Made by a program: the position numbers and the translations under genes. This document shows positions 20,726 through 28,891 of a stretch of DNA of 28,980 bases, one piece after another. The notes beneath the pieces are model-generated. The model searched no databases. It worked only from the letters and a program-made list of their open reading frames with translations, and was not told where the DNA came from. Numbering within the stretch: the first letter of the stretch is position 1; every line of letters starts with the position of its first letter. The DNA is from Minisyncoccota bacterium (GTDB taxonomy: Bacteria > Patescibacteriota > Minisyncoccia > Phycocordibacterales > UBA9973): NCBI GenBank assembly GCA_030157745.1, contig JAOAUE010000008.1:1-28980 (forward strand), read 5' to 3'.

Positions 20726-21577
20726 TTATTTACTGTTAAATTCAATCTTATACTCAGGATAATGAACAGCCAACTCAGGACCAAGAGTACTTAACAAATT
20801 GCCCAGCCCTGGAAACTCAAATCTCTGGTCAGCAGAATCAGAAAAAACAAGAATTTTTGACCCATGATATACCTCCATATATCCACCAAAAACACTACTA
20901 TTTTCTAAAACCAAAGAAAATATCTGAATCAAATCATCATGGTTTTTTGCTTCAATATCCATAAAAACTTTAGGACTAGTGTAACCTACTCCTATAAAAG
21001 GAATCTTATGGTCAGCTTTTGTAATTCTGATAGTAGTATCGACAGAATTTCTTATTTTTGACATTGTTGCCTCAGAATAAAAACGAATGTTTCCATCTGC
21101 AAAAAGAATTGGTCGGGTCAACTTATAAAACTCGGTGTGTTCCAATCGAACCATACTCTCCCCTTCCAGTGTAAAGGTTGGGACGATTCTCAATATTGCA
21201 GCAATAGAAGCGATGCCATCAGGTCCGATCGAATACATACTATTTATCAGCTCTTCTTTTGAGTGCATAATATAGAGATTTTTAAATAAAGTATCGAGAT
21301 CGCCTTCTCTGCGAAATGAATGAGATATATCGTGCGCAATTCTGTTGGCTGCACTTGCACGATATACGTTAGGCTCTATCAATACACTATCAAAACCCCC
21401 AAATTTAAACCAGTGAGTAACGTCTCCATGCCCTAGAAGCGGAGAAACAATTTCGTAGGAAAACTGTTCTCCTGTTTTTCTCTTTTTTTCAAAAAACTTT
21501 TCTGTGTTTATGTTTAACTTATCATCAACCTCTAAGACCAAGTACTTTAGTACCGGCAGGTCATTTTTTTCTTCCAT
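20726..21577 (-). CDS. Hypothetical protein, 283 aa
   Basis: Not recognised. Soluble alpha/beta protein with an acidic N-terminus. A central region reads HDISHSFRREGDLDTLFKN and IGPDGIASIAAILRIVPTF. The C-terminal part has alternating strands (VFGGYMEVYHGSKILVFSDSADQRFEFPG). It has no signal peptide, membrane span or recognisable catalytic motif. Its promoter (TTGACT-N16-TAGTAT) and terminator mark it as a single-gene unit, divergent from the HIT protein gene with a 59-bp gap. Confidence 0.75.
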   Translation of the reverse strand: MEEKNDLPVLKYLVLEVDDKLNINTEKFFEKKRKTGEQFSYEIVSPLLGHGDVTHWFKFGGFDSVLIEPNVYRASAANRIAHDISHSFRREGDLDTLFKNLYIMHSKEELINSMYSIGPDGIASIAAILRIVPTFTLEGESMVRLEHTEFYKLTRPILFADGNIRFYSEATMSKIRNSVDTTIRITKADHKIPFIGVGYTSPKVFMDIEAKNHDDLIQIFSLVLENSSVFGGYMEVYHGSKILVFSDSADQRFEFPGLGNLLSTLGPELAVHYPEYKIEFNSK

Positions 21578-21593
21578 ATTTTGTTTTTTCTCA

Positions 21594-21621
21594 ATACTAC
21601 CTATAGAAAAATTTTAGTCAA
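21594..21621 (-). promoter_or_regulatory. Promoter of the 283-aa gene
   Basis: Minus strand -35 TTGACT (21616-21621), 16-nt spacer, -10 TAGTAT (21594-21599). It abuts the HIT gene -10 on the other strand. Confidence 0.7.
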
Positions 21622-21630
21622 TGTTATAAT
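21622..21630 (+). promoter_or_regulatory. Extended -10 of the HIT gene, leaderless spacing
   Basis: TGT-TATAAT, a perfect extended -10, ends 6 nt before the ATG at 21637. Predicted transcription start on the A of the ATG. Confidence 0.7.
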
Positions 21631-21636
21631 GTTCTC

Positions 21637-22032
21637 ATGCGAAACGACACTATATTTGGCAAGATTATTAGGGCTGAAATACCCGCTACCAAGGTTTATG
21701 AGGATGAAAAGTGCTTAGCATTTATGGATATAAACCCAGTATCGAAAGGCCACATTCTTTTGATCCCAAAAGATCACTATGAATGGATGCAGGATGTTCC
21801 AAATGAATTGCTTGCATATCTTTTTATAAAAACAAAAGAATTGATGATAGGTATGAAAAAAGGTTTAAGTTGTGACTATATACAAGTATCTGTTGTTGGT
21901 AAGGATGTACCACACTTTCATATCCACCTAATGCCTAGATATTTGGATGATAAACTTTCAGGCTGGCCAACATTTTCTTATGAAACAGGAGAAATGGAAA
22001 CTTGGGCAGAAAAGATAAAAAATAATTTATAA
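21637..22032 (+). CDS. HIT-family nucleotide-binding hydrolase
   Basis: 131 aa. Histidine-triad protein: the motif VPHFHIHLMPR puts the active-site histidines at 93, 95 and 97. The N-terminal IFGKIIRAEIPATKVYEDEKCLAFMDINPVSKGH block is typical of the Hint branch. Members hydrolyse nucleoside phosphoramidates or dinucleoside polyphosphates in the cytoplasm; the exact substrate is not deducible. It is monocistronic, with a perfect extended -10 close to the ATG and a shared terminator downstream. Confidence 0.93.
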   Translation: MRNDTIFGKIIRAEIPATKVYEDEKCLAFMDINPVSKGHILLIPKDHYEWMQDVPNELLAYLFIKTKELMIGMKKGLSCDYIQVSVVGKDVPHFHIHLMPRYLDDKLSGWPTFSYETGEMETWAEKIKNNL

Positions 22033-22036
22033 AGAT

Positions 22037-22059
22037 AAAACCCGAACATGTCGGGTTTT
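22037..22059. terminator. Terminator between HIT gene and pgk
   Basis: 9-bp stem (22037-22045 with 22051-22059, loop ACATG) beginning AAAACCCGA. A/T runs on both sides suit the HIT gene and the convergent pgk. Confidence 0.8.
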
Positions 22060-22090
22060 ATAAGGGTTTTAGATTTATTTTTGGTTTTTC

Positions 22091-23227
22091 TTAGTCTTTT
22101 AAGTATTTTACTCCTACCAAGGTACCACTAGCAAGGTACTCTAGTGTTGCGCCACCGCCAGTCGAGACAAAAATGTTTTTTGAATTTTCCTTCTCACCCA
22201 AAACTTTTTCTATAACAGCACCAGTATCTCCACCTCCGACAATAGCAAAGGCTTTTGAAGTTTTTATAGACTGAGCCAAAGACTTGGTTGCACCAACAAA
22301 ACCTTTTTCATACCAACCAGTTGGCCCATTCCAAATAATTATTTTAGACTTTTTTATTTTTTGATTTATAAGCTCTACACTCTGCTTTCCAATATCAACT
22401 ATAACGTCACCTTTTTGGACCTCATTTGCCATGACAAGCTTTTTGGCACCTGAGCGAACGACCAACACATCAACTGGAAGCAATATCTTTGGCGAAGAGA
22501 TTAGCTTTTTTATTTCCTTTTCGTAACCGCCCTCTACAACAGAATCCCCGACCTCAAAACCTACAAATTTATAAAAAGAGTTAAGTATTGCCCCTGTGAT
22601 AACAACATTGTCAGAAATATCTATAAACTTCTTAAGTAGCGGTATCTTGGTCCCAAATTTTGCCCCACCTAGGATAAACAGAAAAGGATGTTTTTTATTG
22701 GTAAACAATGGTGAAAGCATTTTTATCTCTTTCTCAAGCTGTACACCGGCATAGCTTGGCAAATACTTAGGAATACCAACAATAGAAGCATATTTTCGAT
22801 GAGATTCCGGAAATGCTTCATTAACAAAGATATCGGCTAATCTTGCTAACGCCTTAGAAAAAACTATACTGTTCTCTTTCTCTTCTTGATAAAAACGAAT
22901 ATTTTCAAACAAAATTATTGTGTCCTGAGAGACTTGTGAACAAAGATTTTTTATCTTTTCGGTATTTTTAATATCTTCTGTGATAAATACAATCTTAAAG
23001 TATTTTGATAAATATTTTGCAACAGGCTTAAGTGTCGCTTTGCTATCACCAAGGTGAGCAATCAATAGAGTTTGGAAACCCTTTTTGTGTAAGGATTTTA
23101 TTGTTTCAAATGAAGCATCAATACGGCGAGTGTCCAGTATTTTGCCGTTTTTAAATGGGACATTATAGTCTACCCTGACAAGAGCTCTTACATTTTTAGT
23201 TTTCTTTATATCTTTTAGTGTCTTCAT
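22091..23227 (-). CDS. pgk: Phosphoglycerate kinase
   Basis: Glycolytic enzyme converting 1,3-bisphosphoglycerate and ADP to 3-phosphoglycerate and ATP. 378 aa, slightly shorter than the usual 390-415. Landmarks: RVDYNVPF, a substrate His in AHLGD, FENIRFYQEE, NEAFPESHRKYAS, GGAKFGTKI, WNGPTGWYE, VGGGDTGAV and STGGGATLEYLASG. Several are divergent (HLGDSK for HLGRP, GPTGWYE for GPMGVFE), as expected in a fast-evolving lineage. The ATG at 23227 is chosen; a TTG three codons upstream is in frame. It lies 69 bp behind tpiA on the same strand, with the inverted-repeat element between. Confidence 0.95.
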   Translation of the reverse strand: MKTLKDIKKTKNVRALVRVDYNVPFKNGKILDTRRIDASFETIKSLHKKGFQTLLIAHLGDSKATLKPVAKYLSKYFKIVFITEDIKNTEKIKNLCSQVSQDTIILFENIRFYQEEKENSIVFSKALARLADIFVNEAFPESHRKYASIVGIPKYLPSYAGVQLEKEIKMLSPLFTNKKHPFLFILGGAKFGTKIPLLKKFIDISDNVVITGAILNSFYKFVGFEVGDSVVEGGYEKEIKKLISSPKILLPVDVLVVRSGAKKLVMANEVQKGDVIVDIGKQSVELINQKIKKSKIIIWNGPTGWYEKGFVGATKSLAQSIKTSKAFAIVGGGDTGAVIEKVLGEKENSKNIFVSTGGGATLEYLASGTLVGVKYLKD

Positions 23228-23295
23228 CACGTACAAAATACCATATATTCAAAACATATCAAAGAGATACTCTCTCAATTTTGTACGTGATTCAT
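23225..23295 (-). repeat. Start-region inverted-repeat element, pgk copy
   Basis: 14-bp perfect inverted repeat (23226-23239 and 23278-23291) enclosing 38 bp that differ from the rnhA copy. Minus-strand promoter within: -35 TTGATA (23257-23262), 16-nt spacer, -10 TATTTT preceded by TGG (23235-23243), then 7 nt to the ATG. In a transcript reading through from tpiA the two arms would pair and cover the pgk start codon. Confidence 0.85.
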
Positions 23296-23296
23296 T

Positions 23297-24058
23297 TTAT
23301 TGTGATAGAGATATGCTTTTCATTAAACTTGAAAATCTTTTTGCATCCAGACTCACTCTTCCGACCAAGAGACCTTGTGCTCCGCCTTCAGAAATAAAGT
23401 TAAATGCGTTTTGTTCATTAACTGATCCACCATACAAAATATTTGTATTTTTGGCTGTTTTTTCGTCAGTTATATCTGCTATAACCTTTCTAATGAACAT
23501 GATCATTTCTCGAGACTCAGCAACAGTCGCCTCTCTAGCTGCATTTTTTCCTATTGCCCAAACTGGCTCATAAGCCAAAACTATTTTTTTTATTTGGTTT
23601 TTTGGAACCCCAAGAAAGATTTTTTCAACTTGTTCTTTAACAGAACTAAGATACCAACCATGACCGTCTCGCTCTTTTTCTCCTACACAAACAATAGGAA
23701 TTATATTTTTTTGCAAAATAGAAATAGTAGAAGCAAGTATTTGTTCATCTGTTTCTCCATGCGCCCTAACTTCTGAGTGCCCGACGATACAATATGTGGC
23801 GCCATAACTTTTTAGCATTGAAGAGTTTATAAAACCTGTTTGTGCAACATCTTCACTAGAGGCAGTGTTTTGTCCACCAAAAGAAATACCTGTTTTTATG
23901 TTTTTAATCAAAAAAGGCAAATGTATGTACGGAGCACAAATAACTGTGTTTATACTTTTTTTATAAGTTTTAGCTGATAGTGAGATTTTTTTGGCAAGAT
24001 TTATAGCTTCTGTGCTTTTATTTGGTGCCATTTTCCAATTTCCAACAAGTAATATCAT
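23297..24058 (-). CDS. tpiA: Triosephosphate isomerase
   Basis: Interconverts dihydroxyacetone phosphate and glyceraldehyde 3-phosphate. 253 aa, family length. Catalytic Lys9 in GNWKM, electrophile His94 in IVGHSEVR, base Glu164 in AYEPVWAIG, phosphate-binding LYGGSVN and LVGRVSLD (Gly-Gly in most homologues, Gly-Arg here). The flexible loop after the catalytic Glu reads GKNAAREATV, somewhat unusual. It is upstream of pgk, probably partly co-transcribed. A perfect extended -10 (TGC-TATAAT) ends 6 nt before the ATG. Confidence 0.96.
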   Translation of the reverse strand: MILLVGNWKMAPNKSTEAINLAKKISLSAKTYKKSINTVICAPYIHLPFLIKNIKTGISFGGQNTASSEDVAQTGFINSSMLKSYGATYCIVGHSEVRAHGETDEQILASTISILQKNIIPIVCVGEKERDGHGWYLSSVKEQVEKIFLGVPKNQIKKIVLAYEPVWAIGKNAAREATVAESREMIMFIRKVIADITDEKTAKNTNILYGGSVNEQNAFNFISEGGAQGLLVGRVSLDAKRFSSLMKSISLSQ

Positions 24059-24064
24059 GGAAAT

Positions 24065-24073
24065 ATTATAGCA
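24065..24073 (-). promoter_or_regulatory. Extended -10 of tpiA, leaderless spacing
   Basis: Minus strand TGC-TATAAT, perfect match, 6 nt before the tpiA ATG; predicted start on the A of the ATG. It lies in the 29-bp gap behind the pilus gene. Confidence 0.7.
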
Positions 24074-24087
24074 CGAGCTAAAAATCC

Positions 24088-25569
24088 TTAATTTTCAAGC
24101 TCTTCCCAGAGAATAATTTGGTACTTATCAGAAGCGAGTGGAAAATTTGGTGGTGGAGCATAAAGAAGGTTTGTATCATAAGTAATAGTACGGTCGTCAT
24201 AGCCAGTACCGTCTGTGTAAGCAAAACCATAACGCCCGTTTGTACCGAGCATGCCATAGAGAGAAATACTATTTCTATAAACATTTACACCGCAACGATT
24301 TGTTCCTCCTCCATTTGTTGGTGGATCATAGTAGTATCTACCTATGCGACCATTTTGGGCAACCAAGGCTCCGTCGATTTGTAAGTTTGTATCTGAAAAT
24401 AGTCCTACGTTTATGTTATTTTGAGCTATCAATGATAAAACATCTGTGCCATCATAATTTGTGTACTTTAGATCGTTATTTACTGTGATGTTCTTGCGAG
24501 TTGCAACAGTATCAGGGAACCTCGCCGCAGCAATGGTAACTCTCGCGGAGCTTATCTGCCCTTCAACCCAAATATTATCTTCAGCAAAAATGAGTCCGTT
24601 TGCTGGAATAGCATAGTTAGCTAAAAACGTCTTTGCGCCTATACTCCACGTGCCCCATGTAGAATCACTGGTGACGTCTGAACAACCACTAGGTGGAGCA
24701 CTGAGGCTTGTTACGCGATAAAGATCAAAAGTGTCGTTGGTTTTTAAAATTATTTGATAACCTTGATACCCTGAAGCTGCAAAATATCTTCCAGAGGCAA
24801 TGGCTTGAGTCTTGATAGTTGCTAAATCGTTGGTAATACCAGCAAAATCAACAGCAGGGACAGGAAATGTTCTGCCTGCCTTAAAAACATCACTTCTATT
24901 TGCAACAGTTGAGGGCGGAGCCTCTGCAGGACGAAAACTGTTGTTAACACTTGTGCTCCCTGTGTTGACATGGGTATGAACGCCAAACTCTACAGCACCG
25001 CTGTGATCTGGGTCATCATAGCTTGTTTTGGAGCTGGTTATTTGGTTCCAAATAACACCATCAAAACGGATCCCTCCATTTGAATGTATAGGTCCATAGA
25101 CAATAGTCCCCTCACCAAAACGCATATCTGCATTTGCTAGAACAGAATATTTTGCTAGAGAAGGTATAGCTAAATTAACATTTATACTACGGGTGGCCGT
25201 AGGGTCAGCCAGAGTTGCACCTGTTGATTTTACTTTAACCAAAGTAGAGCCCGTTGGTGGTGGAGTAACAGTCAAAGTATAAGTTCCTATCTGGTTTCCG
25301 TCCTTATCATTAAAAGGATAAATATAAGGCCCGGCACCAACATTCCCCAATGTATAATCTGTTTGATAGTGTGCCAAGTACCATCTAGAGTATTCAATAC
25401 CTGCCTCAGCGATCTGTAGTGCAGACTCTCTAGACTGAACCCTTCTAGCCAATTTTGAACTTGTAGTAGCCCAAGAAACAAAAGCTGTTATTGTGACGAT
25501 ACTAACTGCAGCAAAAACAAGAACCCCTATCAATAAAAATCCGTTTTGTTTTTTATTTTTTTTAAACAT
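24088..25569 (-). CDS. PilX-like minor pilin / pilus assembly protein
   Basis: 493 aa. A basic N-terminus (MFKKNKKQNGF) and one membrane helix (about 10-33) are followed by AEAGIEYSRWYLAH (about 48-61), the block found after the helix in PilX-type pilus proteins. No strict prepilin peptidase site with Glu5 is present (NGFLLIGV lacks the Glu), as in many PilX/PulK-type proteins. The remaining 430 residues form an extracellular, Gly/Asn/Thr-rich beta domain. It starts 2 bp after the preceding pilin stop, third gene of the minor-pilin operon. Probably part of the pilus tip complex used in adhesion or DNA capture. Confidence 0.8.
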   Translation of the reverse strand: MFKKNKKQNGFLLIGVLVFAAVSIVTITAFVSWATTSSKLARRVQSRESALQIAEAGIEYSRWYLAHYQTDYTLGNVGAGPYIYPFNDKDGNQIGTYTLTVTPPPTGSTLVKVKSTGATLADPTATRSINVNLAIPSLAKYSVLANADMRFGEGTIVYGPIHSNGGIRFDGVIWNQITSSKTSYDDPDHSGAVEFGVHTHVNTGSTSVNNSFRPAEAPPSTVANRSDVFKAGRTFPVPAVDFAGITNDLATIKTQAIASGRYFAASGYQGYQIILKTNDTFDLYRVTSLSAPPSGCSDVTSDSTWGTWSIGAKTFLANYAIPANGLIFAEDNIWVEGQISSARVTIAAARFPDTVATRKNITVNNDLKYTNYDGTDVLSLIAQNNINVGLFSDTNLQIDGALVAQNGRIGRYYYDPPTNGGGTNRCGVNVYRNSISLYGMLGTNGRYGFAYTDGTGYDDRTITYDTNLLYAPPPNFPLASDKYQIILWEELEN

Positions 25570-25571
25570 AA

Positions 25572-26216
25572 TTATTGTTGAACTTTTAAGTTACGAATAG
25601 CAACTTGTGTGCTGACCTCTATAGTATTTGGGGATTGATTTGGATCAGGATCAAGTCTTATTTTAACACCTATTAGTCGAATACTGGACAGTGAACCTGT
25701 TGACGGTGAGACAACACCCCCACTTCCTCCGGTATAAGTACTGTCATAGTAGGTAAATACTGGGATACCATCTGTGATATTGCGAACACCTGTCATAAAA
25801 GTTTTTGTGACCTTATTTGCTGTACTATAAGTGAGTGGATTACCTGAAGGCTTGATTGTTTCTTTTGAGATTGTTGTACCAGAGAGACTGTACTTGACCC
25901 AGTCCTTGAGGCCATCGTTATCTATATCGCTATAAAAAGAAAAGCTGTTGTCTGCTACAGCATCTATTGGGTACGCTCCATGACTAGAGGGGCTAGCTGA
26001 TCTGATCTCCGCAGTCATTGGTCTGAGAAGTTTTTGGGCACTATCACCAACAGAAAGACTATTATCGAAATATCTGTTAAAAGAAAAAACATCTCTTTGA
26101 AACTTGGAGATAATAATACCTAAAACACCGATTATGGCCATGACAACAAGAATCTCTATCACAGTATAACCATTGCCAGAGAAAGTATTTTTATGGATTG
26201 AGCTGTATCGTTTCAT
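25572..26216 (-). CDS. Type IV minor pilin (PilW/PulJ-like)
   Basis: 214 aa. A class III signal: basic leader to Gly16, then the mature N-terminus YTVIEILVVMAIIGVLGII with the essential Glu at +5. The first mature residue is Tyr rather than the usual Phe or Met. A long hydrophobic helix and a C-terminal Ser/Thr-rich beta domain of about 170 residues follow (with DNDGLKDWVKYSL and a SSIRLIGVKIRLD strand). Its start overlaps the end of the preceding pilin gene by 26 bp and its stop is 2 bp from the next, so the three are translationally coupled. Confidence 0.85.
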   Translation of the reverse strand: MKRYSSIHKNTFSGNGYTVIEILVVMAIIGVLGIIISKFQRDVFSFNRYFDNSLSVGDSAQKLLRPMTAEIRSASPSSHGAYPIDAVADNSFSFYSDIDNDGLKDWVKYSLSGTTISKETIKPSGNPLTYSTANKVTKTFMTGVRNITDGIPVFTYYDSTYTGGSGGVVSPSTGSLSSIRLIGVKIRLDPDPNQSPNTIEVSTQVAIRNLKVQQ

Positions 26217-27981
26217 AAGTGTTATTACTTATTGTAATTGTTTTTACCGAAGTAGTATAGCCACTCTTGCTAACAGTGACTGTATAACTACCCGAAGAAA
26301 GACCAGCAAAGTCTATTTGCCCTGGTGGCAAACAGCCTGATGTATAAGTGATAGCTATATCGCTGATGCTAGGTGTCTCGGAGGTGTCCTCTGTTGAGAG
26401 TAAAACCTTATACCTTATATACCTATCGCCATTATGAATATCGGCTATATCGCTGGTGGAGTTTGTGTAGTAAGAAGCGTCTGTTCCGTCAGGGCCCAAA
26501 AATTCCCATGTGGCATTGTCACTGTTAGTTGCGATCTGAAATTTTACAGGATCCGAACCAACACCAGAGGGTTGTCCTGACGGACTCCAAGATAGTTGTT
26601 GGAATACCGACCCTTGTCCAAGATCGATACTTGAAGATATAAGCTCGCCATTTGTTGTATAACTAGCGCCGAGGAGCAAGAGCTTTAGCTGTCCTTGGTC
26701 TGTAGAATAATCTATCCCACCATCAGTACTGAAAAATCTAGTTTGATCTGTATAATCATCCTGACTACTACCTCCACTCCAGTCAGTCTGAGAGATAGAT
26801 CCAACACCTGTCTGATTTGAGAAACTACCTGAAGGACCGTCGACAAGAACGTCTGCACCGGCAACTGGTAAACCAGCAACATCATTTACTGCAACAACCA
26901 ACCGACTACCTGATGTGGCAGGTTTTAAGGTTATGGTTACTTGCTGGCTTGAGGCCGGAGAAATAGAAAGTGGGAAGATAGGGTTGGTACCTGCTACATC
27001 ATAATCAGAACTAGAGATCTCTAATGTATAAGAGTCCCACTCTATACTCCCAATAGTATTTGAGGCACTATTTAAATCAAAATTTATATTATTTTTTATA
27101 ACATCAGGAGATGTACCTATGATCTTAGATCCGACCAAATCACCTGCTATACCAGTGATAGTTGAACACTGGGCGGATTGAGCTCTTAGATCTATAGAGC
27201 TAGTTTGGTCTATAGAAAAAGTCCCCTGACTGACAGTATTGGCAACAACTGTTATGTGAGGCTTTGTTGGATTTGGATTATCTATGTCTCCAACAGCATA
27301 AGTTCTTTCTGAAGAATAACCACTTTTTGTAACTGTTATATAGTAGCTCTCTGTTGATGGTGGCGCATCAACAACTGTCAAAACACCAAAATTATCTGTT
27401 ACATCTGTAAAATCAATATTTGGTATAGTACTAGTGTTTTGAATTCTAACAGTAGCGTTTTGAACTGGTAGGCCACTTGCGTCTATAACCTTTATAACCA
27501 AAGCACCATTTCCATTTTCTGTCTCTAGGCTTTTCGGAGCGATATTTGTTGTGTACTCAATAGATATAGCGCTGTTACAACTAGTACAAAGAACTTCTAT
27601 AACTGCGAGCTTATTGTCTGACGGCGAAAGATCGTTTGGACTACCACCCAAAGTACCGTCAGCTGGCAAATCAATGTTACGTATAGTTGTATTAACAGCA
27701 AAAGTGATACTGCCTCTAGAAACTGTTTTTGTCGCCGGGATAACACCAGAGGGAATACCAGAGACTATACCAACGTCGGAGTATTGTAGATTTCGTATAA
27801 ACTCAACTTGCTCACTGGCAATCTGATTGGCAATTGTTTTTATTCTAATACGAGAAGAGAGCTCCACGACCTTTGCATAAAGCTGATATATCGCCAAAGA
27901 AAAAACAACAAAAAAAGCGGCGGCAACTAGTGTTTCAATCAAAGTTGTTCCTTTTTGACTTTTGTTTCGAAAGTTCAACAT
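26191..27981 (-). CDS. Large minor pilin with carboxypeptidase-regulatory-like repeats
   Basis: 596 aa, three to four times the size of a normal pilin. The prepilin motif KG-TTLIETLVAAAFFVVFSLAIYQLY (Gly at about 10, Glu at +5) lies at the N-terminus. A large extracellular region follows with at least two CarboxypepD_reg/PEGA-like beta modules: GLPVQNATVRI...ITVTKSGYSS and GLPVAGADVLV. A third C-terminal module is SGSYTVTVSKSGYTTSVKTI. Between them is a segment like a discoidin or LamG-type strand set. Surface attachment is a likely role. The ATG at 27981 is chosen over an in-frame TTG at 27987. First gene of the pilin operon. Confidence 0.83.
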   Translation of the reverse strand: MLNFRNKSQKGTTLIETLVAAAFFVVFSLAIYQLYAKVVELSSRIRIKTIANQIASEQVEFIRNLQYSDVGIVSGIPSGVIPATKTVSRGSITFAVNTTIRNIDLPADGTLGGSPNDLSPSDNKLAVIEVLCTSCNSAISIEYTTNIAPKSLETENGNGALVIKVIDASGLPVQNATVRIQNTSTIPNIDFTDVTDNFGVLTVVDAPPSTESYYITVTKSGYSSERTYAVGDIDNPNPTKPHITVVANTVSQGTFSIDQTSSIDLRAQSAQCSTITGIAGDLVGSKIIGTSPDVIKNNINFDLNSASNTIGSIEWDSYTLEISSSDYDVAGTNPIFPLSISPASSQQVTITLKPATSGSRLVVAVNDVAGLPVAGADVLVDGPSGSFSNQTGVGSISQTDWSGGSSQDDYTDQTRFFSTDGGIDYSTDQGQLKLLLLGASYTTNGELISSSIDLGQGSVFQQLSWSPSGQPSGVGSDPVKFQIATNSDNATWEFLGPDGTDASYYTNSTSDIADIHNGDRYIRYKVLLSTEDTSETPSISDIAITYTSGCLPPGQIDFAGLSSGSYTVTVSKSGYTTSVKTITISNNTYETIQLNP

Positions 27982-27989
27982 GTACAACT

Positions 27990-27998
27990 ATTATCTCA
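27990..27998 (-). promoter_or_regulatory. Extended -10 of the pilin operon
   Basis: Minus strand TGA-GATAAT ends 8 nt before the ATG at 27981. No -35 recognised. The rest of the gap up to 28160 shows nothing else. Confidence 0.45.
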
Positions 27999-28167
27999 CA
28001 AGTTCATCAAATATCATCTCTAAATTATGACTATTGCCATAACCTCTTAGTCATTTATAAGATCCAACTACTTGTAATTTTTGGAAATATTTTACGCTTT
28101 GTATCAAAATTAAATTTAAGGTCGCTTATTTCTCGTATGTTTACCTTGCCATATTGAAGTATAAAAA

Positions 28168-28192
28168 ATGCCTGCGTTTTCAATGCAGGCAT
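28168..28192 (-). terminator. Terminator of the 195-aa gene
   Basis: 8-bp stem ATGCCTGC (28168-28175) with its complement (28185-28192), 9-nt loop, followed by a T-run on the minus strand. Confidence 0.85.
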
Positions 28193-28230
28193 AAACTGTT
28201 AATAATTTAAAAACTTAGGCGTTTTAGAGC

Positions 28231-28818
28231 TTAAGAAAACAAAGGTTGCTTACGAATCACAGCAAACCACCAGAAGTCACCCCACTCGCCCAGTCGCTGC
28301 GCCAGATGGAGATTACGCTTGCCACCCCAGCCGAGGCTGAGTAGCCCCAAGCGACCACGGTCGCGCAGAAGAAAATTCTTTTCATCTAATGAGGTAACCC
28401 ATCCGTATTTTTTAATAATATCAGGATGTTGTACGCCCAAACCTAGTACATACGGAGAAGGAGCAGGGACGAATCCATCTGCATCAATTTGTTTCAGTCT
28501 GTCTTCTATTTTTCCTGTGTACTTTTTCAGCTCAATGGTTTTCGGACCATCATTACTTTCCAGTTTAAATGTGCTGTTAGTAAGACGAGGAGACGCCCAA
28601 TCGAAGTTTTTTATGTTTTCTTTGATGTCGTTACATGGATTTACCACGAACGCGGGGTTTGGGGTCCTCTGTTGGATACCAGTTTGCGCAAGGTTAAGGC
28701 CAAGGGCAAGAATGGTATCATCTGAAAGATACTGAATATCTTCAGGAACACCCCCGTTTGCAATAATTACTTCGATTATGCGTTCTTCGAACGACTTGTT
28801 TGCAATTACTGTTTTCAC
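28231..28818 (-). CDS. Hypothetical protein, 195 aa
   Basis: Not recognised. Soluble, no signal peptide. The C-terminal third is rich in Gly, Arg, Leu and Trp (RDRGRLGLLSLGWGGKRNLHLAQRLGEWGDFWWFAVIRKQP), and the middle contains VPAPSPYVLGLGVQHPD. Codon use is richer in GC than the flanking pilin genes, especially at the 3' end. Start is a GTG at 28818, the only reasonable one in frame. Single-gene unit with a strong promoter (TTGACT-N17-TATAAT) and terminator; it sits between a PilC-like gene and the minor pilins, but nothing ties it to pili beyond position. Confidence 0.72.
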   Translation of the reverse strand: MKTVIANKSFEERIIEVIIANGGVPEDIQYLSDDTILALGLNLAQTGIQQRTPNPAFVVNPCNDIKENIKNFDWASPRLTNSTFKLESNDGPKTIELKKYTGKIEDRLKQIDADGFVPAPSPYVLGLGVQHPDIIKKYGWVTSLDEKNFLLRDRGRLGLLSLGWGGKRNLHLAQRLGEWGDFWWFAVIRKQPLFS

Positions 28819-28861
28819 TTATTTTAATTTAACGTTAAAGGACAATTTTATTCACTTTTAT

Positions 28862-28890
28862 ATTATAGCATGAGTAGAGTATAAAGTCAA
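28862..28890 (-). promoter_or_regulatory. Promoter of the 195-aa gene (TTGACT-N17-TATAAT)
   Basis: Minus strand -35 TTGACT (28885-28890), 17-nt spacer ending TGC, perfect -10 TATAAT (28862-28867). It starts 2 bp behind the stop codon of the PilC-like gene. The roughly 37-nt leader contains a 12-bp palindrome TTTAACGTTAAA (28828-28839), a possible operator. Confidence 0.75.
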
Positions 28891-28891
28891 T

